From: Ornithodoros turicata | Taxonomy: Eukaryota; Arthropoda; Arachnida; Ixodida; Argasidae | Direction: 5' to 3' | NCBI RefSeq assembly: GCF_037126465.1 | Contig: NC_088203.1 | Span: 78,960,168-79,024,167 of the forward strand | Length of the DNA: 64,000 nt | Shown: positions 52,951-63,165 of the stretch, piece by piece | Numbering within the stretch: position 1 is the first letter of the stretch | Layout: every line of letters begins with the position of its first letter | The notes under the pieces: model-generated | The model's input: the letters and a program-made list of their open reading frames with translations, nothing else | The model's database searches: none | Told to the model about the DNA's origin: nothing | Made by a program: the position numbers and the translations under genes

Positions 52951-53565
52951 ATCGCGTGACGGTATCGAGCCTCTGGCGCTCCAGTCTTCGAAACTCGTCG
53001 TGTAGATGCTTGTCTGCGTTGCGCAAGGCGTGATAGAACATGAAGTCTCCGTAAACATTAATGATGTACAGGACATCAATGCTAGACACTTGTGACAAAG
53101 CAACTTAGACGAGGTGTTGCAGTTGTGACTTGCTATAGGTGTGCACTACCTTGTTGTAGATAGCACCTTGCAGTTTATGAATGGTCATGGTGTTGGCCTA
53201 GACGGGAGGGAAGTGAATACGGTTGCAGGCGTTCTTTTTATTTTTAATTTTTCTTCTTTTTTTTTACATTACGATGGTGACCGTCCTCAGGTTGATGGGA
53301 ACCCCGTCCGTACTGAGACAAGGGTTGATGGCACGTAGCGAGGCGGCCTTGATTTTAGCGGTGCGACCCGTTACGACGCCAACACACCGGAGCCATAGAC
53401 GGACGATACGACCTACTCCATCGTTTTCGGTGATTTTGAGAGTCCCCATCGAACGAATAACGATGCCGTCTTGCACATCCACATTTGCCGTTGTCACGTC
53501 GTTTGCACTGTAACTCCGTGGTGTCGGGCGATATTGATGACACAGCGAAGTCACGCAGTCAGGGA
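52951..53565 (-). pseudogene. Helentron PIF1-like helicase, C-terminal end
   Basis: The minus frames read DVQDGIVIRSMGTLKITEND, VGRIVRLWLRC, VVTGRTAKIKAASL, INLRTVTIVM, then after an A-rich insertion TMTIHKLQGAIYNKVVHTYS, and VALSQVSSIDVLYIIN, GDFMFYHALRNADKHLHDEF, RRLERQRLDTVTR. TIHKxQG and VALSxVSSIDGLYIIN are helicase motifs V-VI of Helitron helicases. The A/T-rich interruption (53240-53275), stops and substitutions (S to L in HKSQG) show decay. The Rep nuclease and most of the helicase are absent. In Helitrons this enzyme unwinds DNA for rolling-circle-type transposition. Confidence 0.75.
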
Positions 53566-54228
53566 GTTTCAGCAGGTCGCCAAGCAGTATACGAAAACGA
53601 TAAAATAAAGTTAGCTGTCAAAACAAAAATCCTTAAGATGGTGCCAGCCGCTTCAAAGAAATAAGGGCTTATCGTGTTTTAGGAACCGCTATCATGAAGA
53701 GTCCTTCCAATCTCCTAAATCCCCGCCCGCCGAAGTGTTTGTTATCAGCCGAGGCCAATAAAGAAACAAACGAAGGGGGAGATAACGCATCGCAAGAGTG
53801 AAAGTGTCCCTCTACAATGACGCTACACTTCCGACGCGTTGGTGGTGCCAATTTTCTCAATTTTTTTCTTTTTTCATTCACTTCACTTCACACTTCCGAC
53901 GCCCAAAAGTGCGTTAAGGAAATGCCATCGCATTTAAAAGCGAAATCACTGTTCACAGAGCCGAAGTTGCGTCCCGTGTAATGTTCAGCATTCACACGGT
54001 GCCGGAATATCGGAAATGGCGTACTGCGCACTTAGCAGCCAACACTTACCAGATGACACTTAGCAGACGAAACTTAGCAGATGACACCGTCTGCGTCGCT
54101 TCCTGTCGTCTGCCGCAGAATGTCTTGTGGCTGTGTCACAGGGTATTCCCCACGATTAGCAGTGTACGGGAAGACACGTGCGCACAAAACGTGCGCCGCA
54201 CACAAAAAAGGCTCGAGCCCTTCGCTTT
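53566..54228. other. No gene seen
   Basis: CTTCACTTCACTTC-type short repeats near 53877-53893; an AACACTTACCAGATGACACTT/ACTTAGCAGATGACACC duplication near 54040-54085. No coding sequence recognised. Confidence 0.5.
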
Positions 54229-54325
54229 CTGCAAATCGGGGGGGGGGGGGGGGATAAGGATGTCATTCTGTGCAATCATTGGCCTTCAGCGCTGTATGCG
54301 GTAAAATTCTTTTCTAAGAGCGTAG
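54229..54325 (+). mobile_element. Palindromic MITE, right end with poly-G
   Basis: A run of 17 G (about 54238-54254) is followed by ATGTCATTCTGTGCAATC, TTGGCCTTCAGCGCTGTATG and TTCTTTTCTAAGAGCGTA, the right arm of the palindromic family. Confidence 0.6.
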
Positions 54326-54329
54326 ATTT

Positions 54330-54595
54330 TTTTTTGTGATTTCGTGTTAGCGCTGCGAAGCAACTATGGCTATGAGCGGTGTAGAGATGTGGGCAGATGG
54401 AAAGAGGACAGCAGGAAGGAGTACGGAAGAAGTGGTTAGCATGCGTCCTGGGCCGACCTCAGGAGAAACTGTGCTGTCATTCGTCTGGAATGTCTACCCG
54501 AAAACCCAGCGAAAGTCTCAAACAGCACAGCCGGTGGTAGAATTTGAATGGAGCACCTCCCAGTCTTCAGCACGACCTACGAGTGTAGAAAGGAA
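54330..54595 (-). mobile_element. SINE-2b variant, second copy
   Basis: The same 3' part as 42066-42320 (CGTGTTAGCGCTGCGAAGCA, ACTATGGCTATGAGCGG on the plus strand), the middle GCGTCCTGGGCCGACCTC and AACAGCACAGCCGGTGGTAG. The B box is degraded to ATTTGAATGG-type sequence. It starts directly at the end of the MITE fragment. Confidence 0.7.
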
Positions 54596-55667
54596 GATGG
54601 GGTAACCAGTCACTTGGCGCCTCTCACGGGTTTCTGGAGTAGGCGACAGTGTTCCCGTCACTGTCATTTGGAGATAATCCTCCGGTTCCGAGGACCATAA
54701 ACAAAGGTTTAGAGCGCGCAAATGTAATTTACGCAGATATCCCGAAGTTTCTGAGAAGCACAAACTTTACATCGATAACGCATACGCGGAGCTCACCAAT
54801 GTGCCCTAAAATTGACTTCCCTTAATAGGAACTAACGACCACATGGTCGCTAATCAATACAACTTAAAAAGGGCTAGAGATGCATCTGGCCACAGAGGGC
54901 TGATTGAGCGGCTCTGAAAGAGGGTGCTGTTACTTGCTTGCTCTCCAGAAATCGATTACCTGGAAGCGCGGAGTGCAACCGGAATAGCAAGCGCGGATCG
55001 CGTTCGATACGAGCTCCCCGGATAGGCTCCGAACCCTCGTCGTCGGCTCTTCCAGTGCGTCAACACATTACAATATCAAAATGTCCGTTCAACGTCTTCA
55101 ATTTCCTGAGGCGATTTAGTGACGACAATGGAAGACCCTTAATACCTCTGCAAGGTAATTGCAAAGTGAGCGGAGACAGCACATCCGCGCACACGTGGTG
55201 CAGATGCGTGTGGGATTAATCCACCCTAGTGTTTAGCCGAGGACTCAGATGGAGCTGAATTTTCGGTTATTTGATCATCATCAGTTTTCTTTCATTCATT
55301 TATTGTTGTTGTTGTGTCGTAACATAATCATTAACCCTAGCAATCATTGGAGGTGTGTGCTATACAAATCACCCGTTAGTGATAAACGTGAGCTGAGGTA
55401 CCTGGATCCACACTCGTGGAGCCACGATCTGCGTATTATGTTTGCCTCCAATCAAATCCGATAGCCGTACGAAATAATATTGTCCTCTTTCCTGGTCTTC
55501 TTTTCCTTTTTTTGTGTGTGTGTGTGTGGTTGTGGTTGCCATACGCCTTTTTGCGGTAAGTGGGCTACGTGTTCGCCGCGACAAGGCAAAGTGGTGGTGA
55601 CGATGCCGACTTGTGACATGTAAATGGCTTGCTACAGCTGGCTACTGCTACGATGCTAGCTTGCCGT
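54596..55667. other. No gene seen
   Basis: A GT run at 55515-55529, and CATACGCCTTTTTGCGG at 55541-55557 as a possible scrap of the palindromic MITE core. Otherwise nothing recognised. Confidence 0.5.
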
Positions 55668-55790
55668 AATCCCCACAAGAAGGCTTATGCACCGCTCTCT
55701 CCTCAAAGCACAATCAATAACGGTATCATTCGGCGCAATGGTTGGAGCAGAGCATGTTATGCTGTGAAGTTCTGTTCTTATAGTGCCTCA
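55668..55790 (+). mobile_element. Palindromic MITE, right half
   Basis: CCCCACAAGAAGGCTTATGC (mutated core), AACGGTATCATTCGGCGCAA, TGGTTGGAGCAGAGCATGTT and GTGAAGTTCTGTTCTTATAG. Confidence 0.6.
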
Positions 55791-56929
55791 AAAATGACGT
55801 ATACCATGTCTTCAAATGTTGAGTACATTACATGTCTTAATATTATAGTACAGTAATCGTTTGCTATTATGTACTTGCAGCACAGTATAAAGACAGTAGT
55901 TGCTAACTTTCTGGATCTTTTACTGTTAATAAGGGACTCTTATTGCCTTTGAACGTAACAAGATATATCGATTTAAGAACTACCTAAGCATTTTTGACAA
56001 ATGGCCTTTGATTATGCATTCTAGTATTGGTAAGGCTGCTTCAAAACACCGAGCGATATGGGACAAAATGTGAGCTTGGTGCAGAAATGTACGAATAGAC
56101 CTCAATACACATGTGTACACGCAGATGCTTGTATGTGCATAATGCATTAAATATATTCTGAACAGAACTCAATTTTAACAACGAATTCAAACTTTCTCCA
56201 AACGCTATACAGTTAACTGAGACATTCTATTCCGTGGCGCGTAGGACATACCGGAATGCAAGCAAGCAAGCTAAGCGTAAGCTATTTCATGCTAACATTT
56301 CCTTGAGTCTGGGGGTATCCATAGACCCTGAACAACGTTACCGCCAGTTATATGTTCATAGCCAACGTTGCGAGTAGACGTTGGTTCATAACAGAGGATA
56401 TTACCTGCATCGAGAGAACTCGAGCGATATATGATACGATGGTTTCATCTCGATATTTCGAACATAAGCTGTAGTACAACATTGTTTTGTCACAGCGCAC
56501 ATATATGACAGAGGGAGGGGAGCGTTGCAAAGAACAATATTAGTGCGTTATAACAACGCTGATTGTAGGCAATGACCACGGAAGCGTTGGCAGCGCTAAA
56601 TAAAAACACGGGACAAACAGACCAAGTAATATACCAACAAATGCAGGTATGATGTACATGTACCAGCAGGTACATGTAGATGAAGGTCTGATTCTGCTCG
56701 TCTTTCTTCCGGCTCTTCTAACACTACTCCTACATTTGTTTAGACAATGGCTTCCCCTCATGAAGGCTGGCTATTGTTGAAAAGCAAACTTTACAGGAGT
56801 TACAATGTAAGACATTGTATAGAATTACGACCGCCGCAGTCAGCGACAGAACGACTCAGTTGTCGGCTTCGACTCAGAAATCGGAATAGGAAAAGATCCA
56901 CCTAACGACGAAGACCCAAATACACATAC
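55791..56929. other. No gene seen
   Basis: AT-rich sequence with no recognisable coding or repeat content. Confidence 0.5.
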
Positions 56930-57247
56930 CGTCGCCACCACATGGACAGGAAGCGCAATCAGTTGCGCAAATAGCACACTTAAACAGTTCAGCAGAAAGG
57001 AACTTCTCTACATGAGAGAACGCAGTAAAGTGACTAATTCCCTTATTTATACTACCATACGGACCAAGAGACCGAGCTTTTTCCAACTCCTGGTCCTCGC
57101 AATGCAAATAAAACAGGAACCATTGCCTGGCCCTGCGCTCGGGGGAACCATGAAAGTAAACTTCCATTAAGCTGTCACTTCTGCACGGCCTTATAACCTC
57201 CTGCACCTGTGCGATAAGTTGTTCGATGGTTGCTGCCTCAGCAAACG
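56930..57247 (-). CDS. Candidate host exon, unknown protein
   Basis: An open frame on the minus strand encloses 318 bases bordered upstream by TTCTGCAG (acceptor-like, preceded by T-rich sequence) and downstream by G|GTATGT (donor consensus). Both borders fall in the same codon phase, so the exon would be symmetric. The encoded 106 residues include EAATIEQLIAQVQEVI, FHGSPERRARQWFLFYLHCE and, at the end, a cysteine cluster CAICATDCASCPC. I recognise no family. The even composition and paired splice-like sites make it more exon-like than other ORFs here, but there is no second exon visible. Confidence 0.28.
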
Positions 57248-57350
57248 CTGCAGAACGCAGCAAAATGTGAACACGACAGACGTGTTTCACAGCAAAATTC
57301 TACTTCTGTATGCGTCGGTTTATAACTCTAGCCACACGGCAAGCTTAATG

Positions 57351-57587
57351 GATTAAACGTAATGGCATTTACTTCACCTCCTAGCCAACCATCATCTCGA
57401 ATGACATCGTCCTCTCCCCTGGTATGTTGAAAACAGGTGGCGTACGCCTTTTCTGTCGCAATTATGTTGTGCATAGTTCTCACAAAAAAAAAAAGGCGTA
57501 CGCCCCCTGTTTTCATCAAATCGGGGGAGAGGACGATGTCATTAGAGATGATGGTTAGGAGATGAAGTAAATGTAATTCCGTTTAAT
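57351..57587. mobile_element. Palindromic MITE, complete diverged copy
   Basis: Left ATTAAACGTAATGGCATTTA and CTTCACCTCCTAGCCAACCA mirror the right TGGTTAGGAGATGAAGTAAA and TGTAATTCCGTTTAAT. Inner blocks GGCGTACGCCTTTTCTGTCG and AAAAAAGGCGTACGCCCCC are the paired cores. The termini have lost the CACTCTTA sequence, so the ends belong to a variant or were replaced. Confidence 0.75.
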
Positions 57588-57759
57588 GTACTAAGTTTGC
57601 ATTGTGGCTAGGGTATTAGTTTCGTTGTGCACAACGGCCTTGTGCAATGGTGGCCTTTAGGGTGAGATTGAAAATGACTGCACTCAGAGATTCACGAGAT
57701 TCAGAATTTATGACAGTAGGCAAAGAACAGCAATATACGCATAAGCACCTGCATGTTCT
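57588..57759. other. No gene seen
   Basis: No recognisable content. Confidence 0.5.
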
Positions 57760-57870
57760 GTTTTTCTTTTTCTTTTCCTTTCCTTTTCTTCTTTTTGGAA
57801 TAGCAAGCCGGCCTCCGTCTGGCTGACCTTTCCTATCTTTTTCTTAATAAACATATCCCACACCCTGTTC
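57760..57870 (+). mobile_element. I/R1-group 3' UTR fragment
   Basis: TTTTTGGAATAGCAAGCCGG, CTGGCTGACCTTTCCTATC and TTAATAAACATATCCCAC match the 3' UTR at 43330-43400. No coding part is left. Confidence 0.65.
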
Positions 57871-59035
57871 TTCTGTCTGTTGTCACAAGTTCTGCGCTTC
57901 GTATCACATGATACTGTCGCGCAAACAAGACAGATCTTCTACCTTCTTTACTGCTCGCTCTCAGCACTCGTGATATATCAAGCAAAGAACAACTTTAATT
58001 TAATGGCGATGATTGTGGAGTTTCTTCGCCACGGGTGACACACATCCCCATTGCTGCCGGCTATGTACGGTCAAAACACTGTTCTCGTCAGTTTAGTTTA
58101 AAGGGAAAACTGCGGAGTCGTGAGTCCCGACGCCGTCAATAATGCCTACCCCAGAACTGCTAGTCTAGAAAGATATGCTGCGGCACCGACAACAAAAAGA
58201 AAAACAACAACAAGAAAAAAAGAAAAACAACTTGAACAGCACACTTCGACACGGTAATCTAGACTCAAGAACAAACAACTGTCAATGCCTTAAAAATTGA
58301 AAGGAGGAGTTCTGACGACATAATCGGATGAGGGAAGGTGGGGGGGGGGGGGGGGGAGACCCATCTGTTGATATCCGACGCCAACACGCAACTTATGACA
58401 ACTTATGGTCAGTTGCTGCGCAAAAGCAGTGATGGAAATAAGGTCACAAGATATCAGTGAGATTAGATGCACGTCTGCATTCATGGCAGGCAGTTGGTGA
58501 TGCACAGCCCAAATCCAACCCAGCCCAACCAAACCAAACCAATTGCACTTTTTTATGTTGAAAGACTTGGAATCGTGGCAGTCCAACGACGCCTTCAAAG
58601 CTGGATGATGCTCGCAGTACTTAATAACAACAACAACAACAAATATAAGGATGATGGTGAATGGGGACGCAGTACTTGAGACACTCTTGAAGGATATTGA
58701 AAAGTGAAAGCACCAGCTATTCGGTGAAAGGAGACTGCAACAAAGCCCTCGGGAGATGCCGATATTTCGAACAGGTACTGTTCTTCTATGGGCAAAGTCC
58801 TCATCACTGGCAGTACATTTAAAAGGACAGGGTATTATGGGTTAAAATGTACTTCTATTTATATTTTATTGTAGACTCCATTCCAAATAGCATGGCTTGT
58901 TTGTAACACATACTTGTTCCGCCTTCTGAGTTTTGGTGTGAGGATAACTTGTAATTACCGAGAAAATCAGTTTTTAATTTTCTCGCCAGTAGCGCTAGGA
59001 AACCCGTTAAACCCTGTGCAATGCAGTCACGTGAG
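57871..59035. other. No gene seen; poly-G tract
   Basis: A run of 17 G at 58340-58356 and ACA units at 58628-58642, the latter next to sequence faintly resembling an I/R1 3' UTR in minus orientation. No coding sequence recognised. Confidence 0.5.
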
Positions 59036-59110
59036 TAGGGGGAGGGGGTGCCGAAATAGCTTGCCGTTGTTGGCCGCACACGAGTGGGCGTCGTCACGAC
59101 AATAGCCACA
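59036..59110 (-). mobile_element. SINE-2, 3' end only
   Basis: The plus strand reads GCTTGCCGTTGTTGGCCGCA and GTGGGCGTCGTCACGACAAT, the inverse of the SINE-2 3' end. Confidence 0.5.
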
Positions 59111-59705
59111 AAAAAAGGGGGTGGGGGGAGAAGAGAGTTGAAGGGTTCAAGGTGAGGTACGGTTGAGGTGAGGGTTCACGTGCGTTTTGCGGAAGATTCG
59201 TTTCGCAAAACTTACGTTCTGTTGCCATCGAACTAAACCAAAGCACCTCTCTCAGTATTCTCTTTAAATTTTTTTCTCTAATATCAACATCATATTAAAG
59301 CACCTCTGGGCATGTACTGGCTGAATACCAGTTTACCTTTTGCTGCTCGTGGAGTATAACGTGCTAATCTAACTAGTAACGAAGGTCGGTACGTAAGCCG
59401 GTTCACTGCAATTACAGCAAGATCCTACCGATTACATGTGGGTAATTCCACGACAAGCAGGGATTTTCCCAGCGCCCCCCCCGCACCCCCAAAAACCCCA
59501 AAAATCTTGCAAGTACCCCCGCCCCCCTCCAGAAAAAAGTACAGGCCAGGAAGGCCAAAAACGCCACAAATTGCCGACGTATTTCGATCGACGTGTCTGG
59601 GACTACCAAGAGCAAGTGGAGCCAGAATGTATATATGTGTGCTAGATGTCTGTTTTCCCCTCAGTGCAATGAAGCTTATCCAGACTGAGCGAACGAAGGA
59701 CGAGT
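59111..59705. other. No gene seen
   Basis: A C-rich tract at 59470-59530. Open frames over it (59436-59710) are proline-rich through low complexity. Confidence 0.5.
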
Positions 59706-59931
59706 CATGATTAAAAGCGGTAAAAACCTTTACAGTGCAGTACTAAAAACAGTATTTTTCTAGTATTTTTCTTGTACGTATTTCTAGTATTTTTTCTTCA
59801 TGAACATCAACATAAAAACAGAAGAAAACGAAGGGGACGAACACCGCACACAGCTCTGGGTGTTCGTCCCCTTCGTATTCTTCTGTTTTTACTACTGCAC
59901 TGTATAAGTTTTTACCACTTTTAATCATGGA
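59706..59931. repeat. 226-bp palindrome with nested arms
   Basis: The outer arms CATGATTAAAAGCGGTAAAA and CAGTGCAGTA mirror TACTGCACTG and TTTTTACCACTTTTAATCATG. The inner arms AAAAACAGAAGAAAACGAAG and GGGACGAACACC mirror GGTGTTCGTCCC and CTTCGTATTCTTCTGTTTTT. The left half carries an extra 60-base insert of TATTTTTCTAG units. It is probably a fold-back MITE; no family link seen. Confidence 0.7.
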
Positions 59932-60339
59932 TCGCCACCAAAAAGCCCAGATTATCACTATCATGGAAGGACAAGTAGTGTGGCAGACATCTTCGAGTGG
60001 TGGCCAAGCGCTTTGACCTGCACCACAGGTGCCTGCAGGACCCATGTTGCACTGAGCGACTGGTACTGTCCTCCACGATGGTCGATATCTTTCCTGCAAT
60101 ATGCAATTAAAAGGGTGACATGGGGCATGCTGGCCCGTTGCCCAGCGGTCCGGGATGCCCCCCGAACCGGGCTTGACCCTCTCACAGCTTTTGAACTCAG
60201 TCCACGAGGCGGGTCTGAACTCTATGCATGAGTTTTTGCTACGGCTCCCTTTCTACAACCTAGAGGAGTAAATGAATGTAGACTAAAGAGTCTCCTGTAC
60301 AGCTCGCTCAGGCAGATAGCCTCCGCCAGCTTCGCTCCG
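59932..60339. other. No gene seen
   Basis: Overlapping short ORFs, no recognisable domain. Confidence 0.5.
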
Positions 60340-60545
60340 GGTGTTTCACAAAACGTGTCATTCGGACTTTATAAAAAAAATGGGGCGACGGAAAAATACG
60401 GGGTAAACGGCATTTGTGTGGCAACTAAATTTGCCACCTTGCAAAAATATTTTCATTTTATTTTAATTAAAAGAAATTGAATTTCTGTAATTGAACTCCA
60501 AAATTTCCCAAGTCAACCTACCGTTTTTTTAACAGAATTAGAGCG
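60340..60545 (+). repeat. Dispersed repeat D, copy 3
   Basis: GGGTGTTTCACAAAACGTGT, ATTTGCCACCTTGCAAAAAT, AAAGAAATTGAATTTCTGTA and CTCCAAAATTTCCCAAGTCA, then CCTACCGTTTTTTTAACAG. Block order agrees with copies 1 and 2, but similarity is lower. Confidence 0.5.
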
Positions 60546-61246
60546 CCCCTAGCGAACTTAGTCAGATCCACCAAGAAATCCGCTCGATATTGCAAATGGA
60601 ACTGCCCCAAAAAAAGTCCCGAAATTGAGGCTTCAAAGTTTCGGGTATTCAACGGCGCACCAAATTAGTCGCAAAGATGCGCGAAGAGGAGGACATGCTC
60701 TACCCCCATGAAGCTAGAACAATTTATCGCCGGACCGGCGTGCAGCACAAGACGCGCAAATAACAAGGCGGGTGACATTCCACCATACGTTGATAAGCGA
60801 CAAAAAGAAAAAAAAAGATTCCGCCTCTTTTTTCCCGACCACTTTTTTTTCGACCTTCTATCATCTACGTTTCGTCCACAACAAATATTCTCGGTACGAG
60901 TCTCCATCAGAACTTCTCTTGCAAAGTGGCCTTCCTCAGCTTAGCCTTAGAAATAGGGTGCAGTGACTTAAAGGAGGTAAGAACTCCTATCTGCAGGTAT
61001 TTATTTACGGGTGTAATAGGTGTAATATTGTTGTTCTACGCTTCGTAATTCTATTTACCCAATGTATTGTTCAATATTTCTCCTTCATTAGATGTGCAGC
61101 GTTAATACAGAAACGCATTTTTTTTTCGGATACGGGCGAGTAGACGTACCGTCATCCAGATACCTCTATCCACTGTTACGTCATTTGAAGAATTGTGGCA
61201 CCCAATCAAACGCCAACGCGGAGGTACACATAACGTCCTGCTCTAC
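60546..61246. other. No gene seen
   Basis: No recognisable content apart from A- and T-rich runs. Confidence 0.5.
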
Positions 61247-61602
61247 ACTCTTAAAAATGAACATCACCACATAGCACGCTCCTAGCCAGCCATCATGCTG
61301 AATGACAACGTTCTCGTCCCTGATTTGTTGAAAACAGGAGGAGGAGGAGCCCATTTTGTAGCAGTACATAATGGTACATAATGGCCTCCGCCTGATGTTA
61401 TAAACAAATCATTCGTTCATCTGTTATCACACCATCTCATCTCATCCTGGCTACAGTGGTGACGCAGCCCACATACGTGAGGCCAACAACGGCAAGCCGG
61501 TTTTTCGTCACCACCACCACCAGCACCATGGGCGAGAACGCTGTCATTCGGGATGATGGTTGCCTAGGAGCGTGCTATATGTGGTGAAGATACTGACCTA
61601 TA
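61247..61602. mobile_element. Palindromic MITE interrupted by a SINE-2 tail
   Basis: Left arm TACACTCTTAAAAATGAACA, ACATAGCACGCTCCTAGCC and GACAACGTTCTCGTCCCTGA; right arm GGGCGAGAACGCTGTCATTC, GGATGATGGTTGCCTAGG and TATGTGGTGAAGATACTG (61530-61590). Between them, 61440-61530, lies GGTGACGCAGCCCACATACG, GAGGCCAACAACGGCAAGCC and CACCACCACCACCAGCACC, the 3' end of SINE-2 in plus orientation. Confidence 0.7.
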
Positions 61603-61784
61603 GGATTCATCAGTACAAAACAACAACAACAACAACAACTAAATCATGACCATGGTCATCAGTACAAAAGGTGTCACAGCAAACAAGTTAAGATCGCCGT
61701 TTGGAGCCGACACAGTCGTCGGGCTAGCTTGGTAGAGTTTATAGCTCCTTTAAATTATTTTGGCTGATCATCAATAACAAAAGC
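61603..61784. other. No gene seen
   Basis: AAC units at 61619-61639; nothing else recognised. Confidence 0.5.
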
Positions 61785-61971
61785 TGCCTTCACACAGGAA
61801 ACTTCATCCATTCATCGGAACGGGCCAGCCCTCGACTGAATCATTCCAGGCATTCTATAAGCAGTATAGGTTCCGCACAAATTATTTTAAAAAATCCTTC
61901 TTTCCCCTCGCCATAGCAAACTGGAATCGGACCAAGAAGTCTCGGATTGCTTACCGTTTGTTCTTCGTCTG
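61785..61971 (+). pseudogene. LINE-type C-terminal tail
   Basis: The plus frame reads PSTESFQAFYKQYRFRTNYF, KKSFFPLAIANWNRTKK and ends soon after at TCTGA. The pattern R+TNYFKKSFFPxxIxxWN is the conserved C-terminal end of CR1/Jockey/L2-type RT proteins (compare KFSFLPNTIADWNKL at 48200). Everything upstream is missing. Confidence 0.6.
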
Positions 61972-62002
61972 ATGATGGTGCCCGCATGGGCGTTGAAACG
62001 TC
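61969..62002 (+). ncRNA. Candidate hammerhead-like motif
   Basis: Exact CTGATGA (61969-61975), hairpin GTGCCC GCAT GGGCGT (six pairs, two of them G-U), exact GAAA (61995-61998) and then CGTC. The core boxes and helix II agree with a hammerhead. Helix III and the cleavage dinucleotide are less clear (ACG/CGT could pair around TCACAGTAAA). Such CTGATGA..GAAACGTC motifs are common at retroelement 3' ends. It follows a LINE tail directly. Confidence 0.35.
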
Positions 62003-62123
62003 ACAGTAAACGTGTCCTTATGTTATGTTAAGCCAGTGTATGCCTCAATCCTTCATTAGAGAGTCTCACACGTTACTCTTGGTGGCGCTGCGCACGTTGC
62101 ACTTGGTTCAATGATGATTAAGA
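62003..62123. other. No gene seen
   Basis: ACACGTTACTCTTGGTGGCG at about 62070-62090 recurs as ACACGTTACACGCTTGGTGGCG at 62521-62542, a direct repeat straddling the fold-back's left border. Confidence 0.5.
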
Positions 62124-62601
62124 CTGTCAGGCGGGCAGTCTTCAATGATCATTCATTGAAACCAATTGCCATTGAACTAAGGTGTTTCGATACTAGCTCC
62201 CTCTGCATAGGGCGAAGACAACTGCGTAGTCCGCTCGTTCAGAAAAGTGTAGCTGTAAAGTTAGCGACAGACTACCCTTTGAAGTTGAGTAAATACATAG
62301 CAGGGGAGGGTGGATGAATTCGGTACACAGCATTCATGCATGGTAAGCGTGGGCGTCAACAAAGCGGCTTTGCGGCATTCGTTTCCACAAAGGGTGACTC
62401 CAGCCTACACAGAGGGAGCTAGTATTCAAGCACCCTATATTGAACAAACGCGTAGCGCCACCAAGCGTCAGCCTGTCAACCAGTCAGGAAGGATTGGATT
62501 CAATGCTCTTTGGGAAGTTGACACGTTACACGCTTGGTGGCGTTGCGCCCATTTTCAATGGCCATTGTTTCAATCATCATTGAAGACTGCCCGTCTGACA
62601 G
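62124..62601. mobile_element. Fold-back element with inverted arms, 478 bp
   Basis: CTGTCAGGCGGGCAGTCTTC and AATGATCATTCATTGAAACC on the left mirror GTTTCAATCATCATTG and GAAGACTGCCCGTCTGACAG on the right. Further in, CTAGCTCCCTCTG mirrors CAGAGGGAGCTAG. The right half contains an ORF frame without recognisable content. The direct repeat noted at 62070 and 62521 shows a later rearrangement. The class is undetermined. Confidence 0.65.
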
Positions 62602-62729
62602 GAGTACAAGTCGCGGCGTTTCATGAGCTTTTGCCTCTTCGTGACTACTCGAATTTTAGCCGGGGGCCAAACTGTGGACGATGTTATCAAATTACTGCAA
62701 CAAATCATATGGGTCGTTTCCCTTTGGCC

Positions 62730-63165
62730 ACTCGTAAACTTTGCTTCGCAGCCTTCGACTCAATGTCCCATTGACCAACGCATTTCTGTTCAATATAGGC
62801 TCTCAACCTTCGTAATTGTGTTCAGCATGTGGTGTTCGTGAAGATTCGGAACATATTCTTATCGAATATGCGCGGTTTCACACTGCCCGTTCGCAACTTC
62901 AGAGGTCCCTGGACCGTCTTGATGGCCGACCCTTTGACGTCGTGAAAGTGCTGGGCGAATGGCCTGCGATTCATCGTCGGGGAGCACGGCGCTCACTCAT
63001 AATTACCTTCGTTAAGAGCATAGCAGAGCTCTCGTCTTTTCAGACGTTTTTTTTTTATTCTCTTCTTTTTTCTCTACTAGATCTGGAGTAGCTTTTCCGG
63101 CGGCGAGCGGGCTCACATCTCCATTTTTTTTCTCCTACCATCATCATCATCATCATCATCATCCC
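62730..63165 (+). pseudogene. I/R1-group element, zinc knuckle and 3' end
   Basis: The plus frames read LRSLRLNVPLTNAFLF, then CSACGVREDSEHILIEYARF (terminal knuckle with tyrosine in place of the last cysteine) and LDRLDGRPFDVVKVLGEWPA with IHRRGARRSLI. The 3' UTR is pyrimidine-rich and ends in eight ATC units (63138-63163). 5' truncated. The fold-back element lies just upstream. Confidence 0.7.
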
